Shown: positions 54,918 to 63,720, counted from the stretch's first letter. The stretch is DNA of 64,000 nt from Flavobacterium chryseum (GCF_004362015.1 NZ_SNWW01000001.1:545288-609287), one strand, 5' to 3'. Program-made: numbers and translations. The notes: a model not told the origin generated them from the sequence alone.

Positions 54918-56456
54918 ATGGCAAAACAAGAAGATTTATTTAAGAATGTGGTTTCGCACGCAAAAGAGTACGGATTTATTTTTCCGTCAAGCGAAGTATA
55001 CGATGGACTAAGTGCAGTATATGATTATGCACAAAATGGTGTCGAATTAAAAAAGAATATCCGTGAATATTGGTGGAAATCAATGGTTCAGATGAATGAA
55101 AATATTGTCGGCCTTGATGCTGCGATATTGATGCATCCAACAACCTGGAAAGCTTCAGGCCATGTTGATGCTTTTAATGATCCGTTAATTGATAATAAAG
55201 ATTCTAAAAAAAGATATAGAGCTGACGTTTTAGTGGAAGATTATGCTGAAAAGCTAAATCTAAAAGCTAAAAAAGAAATCGAAAAAGCGAAAGCTCGTTT
55301 TGGAGATGCATTCAACGAACAGGAATTTATCACGACAAATGCTCGTGTAGTTGAATATTTAGCAAAAGAAAGAGAAATTCTGGAAAGACTTGCAAAAGGT
55401 ATGAGCGAAGATCTTCAGGATGTAAAAGCTTTAATTGAAGAATTAGAAATTGCTGATCCTGAAACTGGTTCAAGAAACTGGACAGATGTAAAGCAATTCA
55501 ACTTAATGTTCGGAACTAAACTTGGTGCTTCTGCAGATTCTGCAATGGATTTATACTTACGTCCGGAAACAGCTCAGGGTATTTTTGTTAACTTTTTGAA
55601 TGTTCAGAAATCTGGTCGTATGAAAATTCCTTTTGGAATTGCGCAAACCGGTAAAGCATTTAGAAATGAAATCGTTGCAAGACAATTTATTTTCCGTATG
55701 CGTGAATTCGAACAAATGGAAATGCAATTTTTCGTTCGTCCGGGAGAAGAAATGAAATGGTACCACCACTGGAAAGAAACACGTTTAAACTGGCATTTAT
55801 CTTTAGGATTAGGAAAAGAAAATTACCGTTTTCATGATCATGAAAAATTAGCACATTACGCAAATGCTGCAGCTGATATCGAATTTAATTTTCCTTTTGG
55901 ATTCAAAGAATTAGAAGGAATTCATTCGCGTACTGATTTTGACTTAAAAGCGCACGAAAAATTCTCAGGAAGAAAATTACAATATTTCGATGCTGAACTA
56001 AATGAAAACTACGTGCCATACGTAGTAGAAACTTCAGTTGGTTTAGATCGTATGTTCCTGGCTGTTTTTGCAACTTCATTGAAAGAAGAAGTTTTAGAAG
56101 ACGGTTCAACAAGAACAGTTTTACAATTGCCTTCAGTTTTAGCGCCAACAAAAGCGGCCGTTTTACCATTGGTTAAAAAAGACGGTTTGCCTGAAATTTC
56201 TAAAAAAATCATCGACGATTTAAAATGGGATTTCAATGTGGCTTATGATGAAAAAGATGCTGTAGGTCGTCGTTACAGAAGACAAGATGCACTTGGAACT
56301 CCGTTTTGTATTACGGTAGATCATCAAACTATCGAAGATGAAACAGTAACCATTCGTCATAGAGACTCCATGAAACAAGATCGTGTAAAAATCTCTGAAT
56401 TGAAAGCTATTATCGAAAACGAAGTTTCGATGAAGAATTGGTTGATGAAAATGTAA
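54918..56456 (+). CDS. glyS: Glycyl-tRNA synthetase (alpha2 class II type)
   Basis: The 512-residue protein is the single-chain homodimeric glycyl-tRNA synthetase, not the alpha/beta GlyQ-GlyS form. Motif 1 lies near the start (VVSHAKEYGFIFPSSEVYDG), motif 2 is FRNEIVARQFIFRMREFEQMEMQFF and motif 3 is in SVGLDRMFLAVF. LRPETAQGIFVNFLNV is typical of the family. The C-terminal anticodon-binding domain follows (LPSVLAPTKAAVLPLVKKDG). It charges tRNA-Gly in the cytoplasm. Confidence 0.97.
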   Translation: MAKQEDLFKNVVSHAKEYGFIFPSSEVYDGLSAVYDYAQNGVELKKNIREYWWKSMVQMNENIVGLDAAILMHPTTWKASGHVDAFNDPLIDNKDSKKRYRADVLVEDYAEKLNLKAKKEIEKAKARFGDAFNEQEFITTNARVVEYLAKEREILERLAKGMSEDLQDVKALIEELEIADPETGSRNWTDVKQFNLMFGTKLGASADSAMDLYLRPETAQGIFVNFLNVQKSGRMKIPFGIAQTGKAFRNEIVARQFIFRMREFEQMEMQFFVRPGEEMKWYHHWKETRLNWHLSLGLGKENYRFHDHEKLAHYANAAADIEFNFPFGFKELEGIHSRTDFDLKAHEKFSGRKLQYFDAELNENYVPYVVETSVGLDRMFLAVFATSLKEEVLEDGSTRTVLQLPSVLAPTKAAVLPLVKKDGLPEISKKIIDDLKWDFNVAYDEKDAVGRRYRRQDALGTPFCITVDHQTIEDETVTIRHRDSMKQDRVKISELKAIIENEVSMKNWLMKM

Positions 56457-56476
56457 TTTTTCTGAAATATCAATAT

Positions 56477-56514
56477 AAAAATCCCAAATTCCAATTAGGA
56501 GTTTGGGATTTTTT
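56477..56514 (+). terminator. Terminator of glyS (TTCCAAATTCC family)
   Basis: AAAAATCCCAAA pairs with TTTGGGATTTTT over a 13-nt loop, with a T tract. The arms resemble those at 54057 and 60822. Confidence 0.85.
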
Positions 56515-56714
56515 CATTATAATCGCAAAGGATTTATTGGTAAAATTTGTATTTCTTAGAATGTGCAAATGTTTGTTCATAACGTCTTAACAATGAAATT
56601 TTTAAATGAATTGAAATGCGTAATTTTAATTGCGGCCATAGAGCAGATTATTTTAATTAATTGAAAATTCAAAAGAGTAGTAGAAGGAGATCCATAAAAA
56701 ACTAATAAATCTAA

Positions 56715-57509
56715 TTGAAAAAGTACTCGTATATTATTATAGATGACGATAGCGAAAGCATTTTGAAAACCAAAACAATTGCAGATGGTTTTTCAGAATT
56801 GGCTTTTGTAGGTTCAGCTATGCATTACGAAGAAGCATTAAATTTAGTTTTTGAACATAAACCCTCAATTATTTTTCTGGAAATTGCTCCCGAAGATTTA
56901 GCCAGTAATTTATCGCTTTCTTTTATCAGTGAATTATATCGGTATCTACTGGTTATACCTAAAATTATAATTACAACTTCTAAAAAAGAGTTAGCTTTTG
57001 ATGCCATTCAGTATGGTGTTTTTGATTTTGTTTTAAAACCCATTCTTCAAGTCGATCTGTTGAAGATTCTGTTAAGATTGGATAAATATACCATGACGGA
57101 ACTAAAAAATGAGATAAGTGCATTAGTTCCGCCTTTGCAAACGGTTCAAATTGCAGATAAACCACTTATATTATGCATTAAATCTTATGGAGACTACCGT
57201 TATATAAACGCAGCTGACATTTGTTATTTTCAGGCAGATAATAATTCGACCGATATTTATTTGAGTTCCGGTGAAATGATAACTGCATTCAAAACATTAA
57301 AACACTTTGAATTTGTTTTAATGCATCCGTTTGTAAGAATTCACAATAGTTATATCATCAATAAAAATTATATTTCAAGAATTCATAACGGACACTCAGT
57401 TTGTTACATCAAAAATTCTTCAAAGAAAATCCCTTTTTCTAAAACCTACAAATCAAATGTAGACTCGATTATTTCTGATTTTTCTGCAGGAAATTACTTA
57501 GAACTCTAA
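56715..57509 (+). CDS. LytTR-family regulator with a receiver lacking the phospho-acceptor Asp (Glu56)
   Basis: The 264-residue protein starts with TTG. A receiver domain (1-120) keeps the acidic pocket Asp10-Asp12 and the conserved Lys108 (FVLKPI). At the end of strand 3, where FLD is expected, it reads FLEIAPED with Glu56, so normal phosphorylation is not possible. A LytTR DNA-binding domain follows at about 160-258 (DICYFQADNNSTDIYLSSGE, LMHPFVRIHNSYIINKNYI). It probably works as a constitutively active or differently controlled transcription factor. No histidine kinase gene touches it directly; the downstream neighbours are a small secreted protein and a TPR kinase. LytTR regulators often control nearby genes. 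Confidence 0.85.
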   Translation: MKKYSYIIIDDDSESILKTKTIADGFSELAFVGSAMHYEEALNLVFEHKPSIIFLEIAPEDLASNLSLSFISELYRYLLVIPKIIITTSKKELAFDAIQYGVFDFVLKPILQVDLLKILLRLDKYTMTELKNEISALVPPLQTVQIADKPLILCIKSYGDYRYINAADICYFQADNNSTDIYLSSGEMITAFKTLKHFEFVLMHPFVRIHNSYIINKNYISRIHNGHSVCYIKNSSKKIPFSKTYKSNVDSIISDFSAGNYLEL

Positions 57510-57601
57510 AAACTAAGTATTTACGCTAATTTGATAGCCATCTACTATCAATTGGGCATGTTCTACCACAAACTAATTTTTTCGTGTTAATTTTTTTGAT
57601 T

Positions 57602-57617
57602 ACAAAGCTAGCTTTGT
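57602..57617. promoter_or_regulatory. Perfect 16-bp palindrome (possible operator)
   Basis: ACAAAGCTAGCTTTGT is fully self-complementary. It sits between the LytTR gene and the small secreted protein gene, with TGATTTTG (one mismatch to TAnnTTTG) 5 bp after it at 57622-57629. It could be an operator for the small gene; LytTR proteins usually bind direct repeats, so the binding factor is open. Confidence 0.5.
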
Positions 57618-57687
57618 CCCATGATTTTGCATCAAAGCTTAATCATAACGCCCCAAATAAAAATCAAAAACTTAAACATCTCACAAC

Positions 57688-57963
57688 ATGAAAAAAGCAG
57701 CTTTAACAATCGGATTATTATCTTTAGTAGTAGTAACAACTTCATTTACTACGCCACAAACTTTAAATAATACATCTAATGAAGGATTGAGAATTATATC
57801 TAATGAAGAATTAAATATTGTACCACCTATAGAAGGTACTGGAATGGGTAGACGTAAAGCTGATTTTACTGAAAACCAAAAACAATTTGATCTTAATTAT
57901 AAGCAATCTGGAAGTTTTACTACCGAAAGTCAATCTACAAGAATGAACGTGAAATTTGACTAA
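57688..57963 (+). CDS. Small secreted protein (91 aa), function unknown
   Basis: A signal peptide (MKKAALTIGLLSLVVVTTSFT) precedes a mature part of about 70 residues that is polar and repeat-free (GTGMGRRKADFTENQKQF, SGSFTTESQSTRMNVKF). There are no Cys residues and no T9SS sorting domain, so it is probably periplasmic or released. I do not recognise the family. It sits between a LytTR regulator gene and a two-component kinase/regulator pair, has its own upstream palindrome and its own terminator, and could be a signal or target of these regulators. That link is inference from position only. Confidence 0.6.
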   Translation: MKKAALTIGLLSLVVVTTSFTTPQTLNNTSNEGLRIISNEELNIVPPIEGTGMGRRKADFTENQKQFDLNYKQSGSFTTESQSTRMNVKFD

Positions 57964-57984
57964 AAAAAATAAAATACATAAGAT

Positions 57985-58018
57985 AAGGCTGTCAATTTTT
58001 TGACAGCCTTTTTTTGCG
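57985..58018 (+). terminator. Terminator of the small secreted protein gene
   Basis: AAGGCTGTCAA pairs with TTGACAGCCTT over a 4-nt loop, with a T tract. It shows that the kinase gene cannot start at the in-frame TTG at 58000, which lies inside it. Confidence 0.9.
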
Positions 58019-58059
58019 TCTATACTTTTAGTATTTTTGAAGAAATTCAAAAAGCGCTA

Positions 58060-60117
58060 TTGAAAAATAATTACTTTATATTGATCCTTCTGTGCGTTGT
58101 TTTTATTGGTTGCACCAAGAAAGACGAAGTTATAAAAAGAGCAGATTTATCAGAAGATAGCCTTGCCACTTACTTATCATTAGCAAACGACATTCACCTC
58201 CCCTTTAAATACAAACAAGATTACAATAAGAAAGCATTTGCAATTATAATAAACCAAAAAAATGACTCCCTCAACAAGGTAAATCTCTTTAAAGTGGCCA
58301 ATCGATATTATAACATGGCTGATTGGAAATCCTATCTTGAAACTACAAAACTAATTTTAGAGAGATCAAAGAATTCCAAAGATTCTCTTAATATGGCAAA
58401 AGCATATAGCTATTTAGGAGATTACTACACGGCTAAATCTGTTGCAGACAGTGCCTTTATGAACTATTTTAAAGCAGAAAAAGTTTATCTGAAAATCAAT
58501 GATCAATATAATCTGGCAAAAACTTTTTTAAGTAAGGGAACTCTTCAGTATAACGAGGGCGATTATTTTGAAAGTGAAATAAGTATTTTTAAAGCACTCA
58601 GAATTTTAAAACAGCGAAAAAACGTTAATGACCAGCTTTATGATTGTTATAATCTGTTAGGTATTTTATATAACGACCGCGAAGAATTTGATAAAGCATT
58701 AGAATTTCATTATAATGCGTTAAATATTCTTGAAGATAAATCTATTCCGACAGATTTTCAGTTAAAAGCAACTTCATTAAATAATATTGGTTTTGTTAAT
58801 TTAAGAATGCGCAATTACAGCAAAGCAAAAACATATTTTGAGAGAGGTCTTAAGGAGAAAAATTTATATAAAGAGAATACTATATTATATACAATTGTAT
58901 TAGATAATCTGGCATATTCTAAATTAAAGCTGAAAGAAATGCACGGGCTTCCGGGACAATTTTACAGGGCTTTGAAAATTAGGGACAGTCTTGGTTTAAA
59001 ATCAGGTGTTGTATTAAGTAAAATACATTTGTCTGAATATTATTCTTTTAAAAAGGATACTTTTAAAGCAATTCAGTATTCTAAACAGGCATTAATTGCA
59101 TCCCGCAGTTTAAAAAAAATAAGAGATATATTAGAAGCGCTTAAACAAATTCAGACTGTTGATCCTAAAAATTCTTCTGCCTACACAAGAGAATATATCC
59201 GTCTTAATGATAAGATGTTGAAAGCAGAACGAAATATGGGAGAGAAATTCTCCCGTATAGAATACGAAACCAACGAAATAAAAGACCAAAATTCGAACTT
59301 ACAGGAAAAAAATAAAACCTTAGTTTATGTTTTTAGTATTTGTACTTTAGTAGGGTTGTTTTTCTACGTTTACAAAACACAACAGGCCAGAAACCGGGAA
59401 CTACTATTTAAGCAACAGCAGCAAATTGCTAATGAGGACATCTATAATTTAATGATTTCTCAGCAAAATGAAATTGAAGCAACCCGAATTAAAGAAAAGA
59501 AAAAAGTTGCGCAGGAATTGCACGACGGCGTTTTAGGCAGAATGTTTGGTGTGCGGATAAGTCTGGATAGTCTGGATAAAATAGAAGAAAGCGAAGCGGC
59601 TCCGAAAAGAAAAAAATATCTAACAGAATTAAAACATATCGAAGAAGATATTCGCGAAATTTCGCATGATTTAAATAGAGAAAAGTCAGAATTAATTAAT
59701 AATTTTATTGTGATTTTAAACAAATTGTTTGAAAATCAACAAAACATTTACGAGTCTAACTTAATAACCAAATTCGATTCTCATATAAAATGGGATTTAG
59801 TAAGCAACGCCGTTAAGATTAATTTATACAGAATTATTCAGGAAGCGCTTCAAAATTGTAATAAATATGCAGAGGCAAATACTATTATAGTAGAATTTAA
59901 AAGCGAGATAAATTATTTAGTTTTATCTATTTTTGATGACGGCATTGGTTTTAATACCAAAAGAACTAAAAACGGAATCGGGCTTCATAATATCGAATAT
60001 AGAGCCGCAGAATGCAAAGGTTCCGTAACAATAAAATCCGGTAAGGGAGAAGGAACTTTATTAATCGTAAAAGTTCCGATAGATCAAAAAATTAACCTGC
60101 AACACAATGACAATTGA
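58060..60117 (+). CDS. TPR sensor histidine kinase (HisKA_3/NarX-type) with lipoprotein-like N-terminus
   Basis: I choose the TTG at 58060 (KNNYFILILLCVVFIGC), which gives a lipobox with Cys18 and 685 residues. The upstream in-frame TTG at 58000 lies within a terminator hairpin. An extracytoplasmic TPR region (about 30-380) carries repeats such as AKTFLSKGTLQYNEGDYFES and LNNIGFVNLRMRNYSKAKTYFE. One membrane helix lies at about 421-440. A coiled coil leads to the HisKA_3 H-box QELHDGVLGRMFGV (His488). The HATPase_c domain (about 580-680) has NLYRIIQEALQNCNKYA and DDGIGFNTKRTKNGIGLHNI. It should phosphorylate the following regulator, whose gene overlaps its stop by 11 bp. Confidence 0.92.
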   Translation: MKNNYFILILLCVVFIGCTKKDEVIKRADLSEDSLATYLSLANDIHLPFKYKQDYNKKAFAIIINQKNDSLNKVNLFKVANRYYNMADWKSYLETTKLILERSKNSKDSLNMAKAYSYLGDYYTAKSVADSAFMNYFKAEKVYLKINDQYNLAKTFLSKGTLQYNEGDYFESEISIFKALRILKQRKNVNDQLYDCYNLLGILYNDREEFDKALEFHYNALNILEDKSIPTDFQLKATSLNNIGFVNLRMRNYSKAKTYFERGLKEKNLYKENTILYTIVLDNLAYSKLKLKEMHGLPGQFYRALKIRDSLGLKSGVVLSKIHLSEYYSFKKDTFKAIQYSKQALIASRSLKKIRDILEALKQIQTVDPKNSSAYTREYIRLNDKMLKAERNMGEKFSRIEYETNEIKDQNSNLQEKNKTLVYVFSICTLVGLFFYVYKTQQARNRELLFKQQQQIANEDIYNLMISQQNEIEATRIKEKKKVAQELHDGVLGRMFGVRISLDSLDKIEESEAAPKRKKYLTELKHIEEDIREISHDLNREKSELINNFIVILNKLFENQQNIYESNLITKFDSHIKWDLVSNAVKINLYRIIQEALQNCNKYAEANTIIVEFKSEINYLVLSIFDDGIGFNTKRTKNGIGLHNIEYRAAECKGSVTIKSGKGEGTLLIVKVPIDQKINLQHNDN

Positions 60118-60805
60118 CCAAGACGCCCCAGTTTCTCAATTAATCAAACGCAACATTTTGATAGTTGATGATCATCCTTTTATTATAGAAGGATACAAAA
60201 ATGCCATAACACGCTACAACCCTAAAAAATATGATTTTGTAATTGCGCAGGCTCACGATTGCAGATCGGCTTATGATTTACTCGAAAATGAAGCAACACC
60301 AGATTTTGATGTTGCTTTTTTAGATATTAGTATGCCGGCTTACGAAGAAAAAGAAATTTTTTCAGGAGAAGACCTGGCAAAGTTAATTTTGAAAAAAACG
60401 CCCAATTGCAACGTCATTTTGTTAACGATGTATACGGAGTTATTAAAAATCAAAACGATTATAAGAACGATTAAGCCGAGTGGTTTAATTATTAAAAACG
60501 ATCTGACTTTTGATGAATTGCTTTTTGCTTTTGATAAAGTAATGAAAAACGATAAATATTACAGTCAATCCGTTCAAAAAATGCTGGATCAGTCGCCCCA
60601 TAACTCAATAGAAATTGATGAGTTTGATAAACAAATTTTGTTTCATTTATCAAAAGGAACTCCGGTAATCGAAATGCCTCAATATATTCCGATATCGTTA
60701 AATGCAATAGAAAAAAGAAGGAGCAACTTAAAAGAGCTGCTCAAAATAAAAATTGGTTCTGATGAAGAGTTGGTAAAAGAAGCTAAAAGCAAGGGACTTT
60801 TTTAA
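60107..60805 (+). CDS. NarL/LuxR-type response regulator with divergent output domain
   Basis: The 232-residue protein overlaps the kinase gene by 11 bp, so the two are translationally linked and form a cognate pair. The receiver domain has the acidic pair in ILIVDDHPFIIEGY, the phospho-acceptor Asp73 in VAFLDISMP, a Thr in LLTMY and Lys in IIKNDLTF. An extra loop (AYEEKEIFSGED) follows the acceptor. The C-terminal domain (FDKQILFHLSKGTPVIEMPQYI, LNAIEKRRSNLKELL) has the spacing of a LuxR-type helix-turn-helix, but is diverged from the standard pattern. It probably binds DNA. The target genes are unknown; the small secreted protein just upstream is a candidate. Confidence 0.88.
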   Translation: MTIDQDAPVSQLIKRNILIVDDHPFIIEGYKNAITRYNPKKYDFVIAQAHDCRSAYDLLENEATPDFDVAFLDISMPAYEEKEIFSGEDLAKLILKKTPNCNVILLTMYTELLKIKTIIRTIKPSGLIIKNDLTFDELLFAFDKVMKNDKYYSQSVQKMLDQSPHNSIEIDEFDKQILFHLSKGTPVIEMPQYIPISLNAIEKRRSNLKELLKIKIGSDEELVKEAKSKGLF

Positions 60806-60821
60806 AATAAAAATCCAAATA

Positions 60822-60872
60822 AAAAAATCCAAATTCCAATTGATACTCATATCGTTGGAATTTGGATTTTTT
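60822..60872. terminator. Bidirectional terminator (TTCCAAATTCC family)
   Basis: AAAAAATCCAAATTCCAA pairs perfectly with TTGGAATTTGGATTTTTT over a 15-nt loop. Outer partial copies (ATCCAAATAAA; TTTATTTGGAATT) extend the structure. It lies between the convergent regulator gene and thiL. Confidence 0.88.
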
Positions 60873-60892
60873 TTTATTTGGAATTTAAAAGT

Positions 60893-61939
60893 TTATTCGC
60901 TCAAAGCATCCCAGCCGCGAGCCTTTAAGGGAATTTTTGTATTGGCACGAGTTACCAAATGAATTCCTTCGTTTTCTTCGGCCATATGACCAATAACAGA
61001 AAAGTTAGGATTTCCTTTTATTTTATCAAAATCATTAATGTCGATAGTAAATAACAATTCATAATCTTCTCCGCCATTAATAGCAACTGTTGTACTGTCG
61101 ATATTAAATTCTTCGCAAGTCGAAATAAATTGCGGATCTAGCGGAAGTTTATCTTCATACAAATTACAACCCACTTTAGATTGCTTGCATAAATGAATGA
61201 TTTCAGATGAAAGCCCGTCTGAAATATCAATCATCGAAGTTGGTTTAATTTCAAGAGCGTGCAATAAAGTACGAACATCTTTTCTGGCTTCTGGTTTTAA
61301 TTGTCTTTCAATTAAATACGTGTAAAGATCTAAATCCGGCTGACTGTTTGGATTTACCTGAAAAACCTGTTTTTCGCGTTCTAAAACCTGTAATCCCATA
61401 TAAGCAGCGCCAATATCTCCGGTAACAACTAATAAATCAGTTTGTTTGGCTCCGTTTCTGTACACAATCTCATTTTCATCAGCTTCACCAATTGCAGTAA
61501 TGCTAATAATTAATCCTTTTTGAGATGAGGTGGTGTCTCCGCCAACAACATCCACTTTATATTCTTTTGAAGCAAGTGTAATGCCTTCAAATAACTCATC
61601 TAATGCTTCTAGTGGAAAACGGTTAGAAACGGCAACAGAAACCGTTATTTGCGTTGGTTTGGCATTCATCGCACAAATGTCAGATACATTTACGACAACC
61701 GCTTTATAACCTAAATGTTTTAAGGGCATATAAGCCAAATCAAAATGCACGCCTTCAATTAGTAAATCGGTAGACACGACTACTTTTTTATCTTTAAAAT
61801 CAAGAACTGCGGCATCATCGCCAATACTTTTTAAAGTAGATTCCTGAGTAACATCAAAATTTTTGGTTAAATGTTCAATTAAGCCAAATTCACCTAATTG
61901 CGCTATACTGGTACGTTGCGGATTTTTATCTTCGATCAT
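60893..61939 (-). CDS. thiL: Thiamine-monophosphate kinase (ThiL)
   Basis: The 348-residue protein phosphorylates thiamine monophosphate to the diphosphate cofactor. Typical segments are SIGDDAAVLDF near the N-terminus, STDLLIEGVHFDLAYMPLKHLG, DICAMNAKPTQITVSVAV, VVGGDTTSSQKGLIISITAIGEA and the C-terminal SMIDISDGLSSEI and VAINGGEDYELLFT. All magnesium- and ATP-binding acidic segments appear present. It stands alone with its own promoter and is divergent from the sugar kinase gene. I see no TPP riboswitch in the 150-bp upstream gap. Confidence 0.97.
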   Translation of the reverse strand: MIEDKNPQRTSIAQLGEFGLIEHLTKNFDVTQESTLKSIGDDAAVLDFKDKKVVVSTDLLIEGVHFDLAYMPLKHLGYKAVVVNVSDICAMNAKPTQITVSVAVSNRFPLEALDELFEGITLASKEYKVDVVGGDTTSSQKGLIISITAIGEADENEIVYRNGAKQTDLLVVTGDIGAAYMGLQVLEREKQVFQVNPNSQPDLDLYTYLIERQLKPEARKDVRTLLHALEIKPTSMIDISDGLSSEIIHLCKQSKVGCNLYEDKLPLDPQFISTCEEFNIDSTTVAINGGEDYELLFTIDINDFDKIKGNPNFSVIGHMAEENEGIHLVTRANTKIPLKARGWDALSE

Positions 61940-61969
61940 TTCTTTTTAAGTTCCAAAGTTTGTAAGCTG

Positions 61970-61977
61970 CAAAGGTA
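61970..61977 (-). promoter_or_regulatory. Candidate -7 element of thiL
   Basis: The minus strand reads TACCTTTG, an exact TAnnTTTG match, 30 bp before the thiL ATG. Confidence 0.55.
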
Positions 61978-62090
61978 CAAAGTTGTAAAGGTTTTGTCTA
62001 ATTTAAATAGCATTCCGTTCATTTTGATGTTTCAAGATCTTTTAAAATCGATATTTTTTCGGATCTTTAAGATAAATAAAAAGCAAAAAA

Positions 62091-63023
62091 ATGAAATCAT
62101 TTGATATAGTTACCTTAACCGTAAATCCTTCTGTAGATAAAAGTACTCACTTTTCAGGTTTAATTGCAGAACAAAAAATAAGATGCAAAGACCCACAATT
62201 TGATGCGGGCGGTGGCGGAATAAACGTTTCTAAAGCAATTTCTCGCTTAGGCGGAAGTTCATTAGCAGTTTTTGCTTCTGGCGGACCAATTGGCGAAATG
62301 CTAAAAGATTTGCTAAAAGAAGAAAAAATAGAATCAGATGTAATTGAAACCAAAACGCCAACCAGAGAAAATTTTATTGCTGTCGATGATAACACAAACT
62401 CACAATATCGTTTTGGATTTTCGGGCGGTGCTTTATCCAATTCCGAAAGTCAACAAGTATTAGAGACGATTTCGAAATTAAAACCAAAATTTTTAGTCGC
62501 CAGCGGAAGTTTAAACGAAGGCTTAGATGACGATTTTTACCAAAAAGTAGCCGAGATTGCCAAAGCTTCAAACTCAAAATTAATTGTCGATACTTCCGGA
62601 GAAGCTTTGAAGAAAGTTTTAGAAACAGGTGCTTATCTTATAAAACCAAATGTGGGCGAATTGGCAAAGTTAGTTGGAGTTGAGCGTCTGGAAATGGAAG
62701 AAGTAAATGAAGCTGCCAAGAAAATTATTGCCAAAGGCGGAGCAGAAATTATAGTAGTTTCACTCGGCCCTCAAGGAGCAGTTTTGGTCACTAAAGATAC
62801 CCATGAATTTGTTCCGGCACCACATGTTGCTAAAAAAAGTACAGTTGGAGCGGGCGACAGTATGGTTGGCGGAATGGTTTGGGCATTGTCTCAAAATAAA
62901 GATCTTAAAGAAGTCATTCGTTGGGGAGTTGCCTGCGGATCTGCTGCTACAATGAACGAAGGAACGCAATTGTTTAAGTTTGAAGATGCCAATCGTTTAT
63001 TTGAATGGTTGAAGAACAAATAA
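62091..63023 (+). CDS. Pfk-2/1-phosphofructokinase family sugar kinase (PfkB family)
   Basis: The 310-residue protein belongs to the ribokinase/PfkB family and resembles E. coli Pfk-2 more than FruK: VTLTVNPSVDKSTHF, then CKDPQFDAGGGGINVSKAI, ENFIAVDDNTNSQYRFGF and the catalytic KKSTVGAGDSMVGGMVWAL with the GAGD anion-hole/base motif. It should phosphorylate a phosphorylated hexose (fructose-6-phosphate or a relative) in the cytoplasm. The exact substrate cannot be decided from sequence. It is divergent from thiL across a 150-bp gap. Confidence 0.92.
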   Translation: MKSFDIVTLTVNPSVDKSTHFSGLIAEQKIRCKDPQFDAGGGGINVSKAISRLGGSSLAVFASGGPIGEMLKDLLKEEKIESDVIETKTPTRENFIAVDDNTNSQYRFGFSGGALSNSESQQVLETISKLKPKFLVASGSLNEGLDDDFYQKVAEIAKASNSKLIVDTSGEALKKVLETGAYLIKPNVGELAKLVGVERLEMEEVNEAAKKIIAKGGAEIIVVSLGPQGAVLVTKDTHEFVPAPHVAKKSTVGAGDSMVGGMVWALSQNKDLKEVIRWGVACGSAATMNEGTQLFKFEDANRLFEWLKNK

Positions 63024-63046
63024 ATAATATTGACACAGATTTTCTG

Positions 63047-63070
63047 TAGAGGCGCACAGCAGCGCGTCTA
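63047..63070. repeat. Short intergenic hairpin repeat (GAGGCGCAcAGCGCGTC type)
   Basis: TAGAGGCGC and GCGCGTCTA pair at 8 of 9 positions around a 6-nt loop. It is locally GC-rich in an AT-rich gap. The style (TAGAGACGCAC...GTGCGTCTCTA) is one I associate with dispersed repeats in flavobacterial genomes. Confidence 0.55.
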
Positions 63071-63219
63071 ACGTCCAGTAACCACAATCATTTCGTTTTG
63101 AATTATACGTTAGTTTCGCTGATGTGAAGAAAAAAATAAATATTTTTTTCCTGCTGACAAACTGTTGTCACCAACCCTCAATAATTTTGAAGTATTAAAC
63201 AAATTAAAACTTTAAAATC

Positions 63220-63699
63220 ATGAAAACATTAGCAGCTCAAGTAATTACTCCGGAAGATTTGTTGAAACACTGGCAAGGACATCGCGCTCTTACGCGTCGT
63301 GTGATAGAATCGTTTCCTGAAAAAGACTTTTTTGAATTCTCGATAGGAGGAATGCGAACTTTCTCTAAATTAACAGATGAGCTTTTGGCTATTGCTGTTC
63401 CGGGTTTGAAGGGAATTGTAAATAAAGAAGTTAAAGGATTTGCCGAAGAATCAGAAAAGTTAATTTTTAAAGCTCAATATCTTGCAAAATGGGATGAAGC
63501 AACTGACGAAATTAATCAATATTGGGAAAAATTATCGATTGAAGATTTTAATGAAACATTTAATCTTTTTGGTCAGTATGAATTTCCGGTTATTCAGAAT
63601 ATTCTATATTTTATTGATAATGAAATACATCATCGCGGACAAGGATATGTATATCTTAGAGCTTTAGGAATTGAGCCTCCGTTTTTCTGGGAAAGATAA
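63220..63699 (+). CDS. DinB/YfiT-like metal-binding protein
   Basis: The 159-residue four-helix protein fits the DinB/YfiT superfamily. An N-terminal helix has HWQGHRALTRRVIESFPEKDF, and the C-terminal helix has the conserved His pair EIHHRGQGYVYLRALGI, ending in EPPFFWER. Together with the His near residue 21 these would bind a divalent metal. Members include damage-inducible proteins and thiol-dependent S-transferases; the actual function is not known here. It is monocistronic, followed by a terminator shared with the convergent WYL regulator. Confidence 0.88.
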   Translation: MKTLAAQVITPEDLLKHWQGHRALTRRVIESFPEKDFFEFSIGGMRTFSKLTDELLAIAVPGLKGIVNKEVKGFAEESEKLIFKAQYLAKWDEATDEINQYWEKLSIEDFNETFNLFGQYEFPVIQNILYFIDNEIHHRGQGYVYLRALGIEPPFFWER

Positions 63700-63720
63700 T
63701 TGCTGTTTGTCTAAATAAAA

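Noticed and set aside
58000..58059. Upstream extension of the histidine kinase gene to the TTG at 58000
   Set aside because: That codon lies inside the terminator hairpin of the preceding gene; the TTG at 58060 gives a clean lipoprotein signal.
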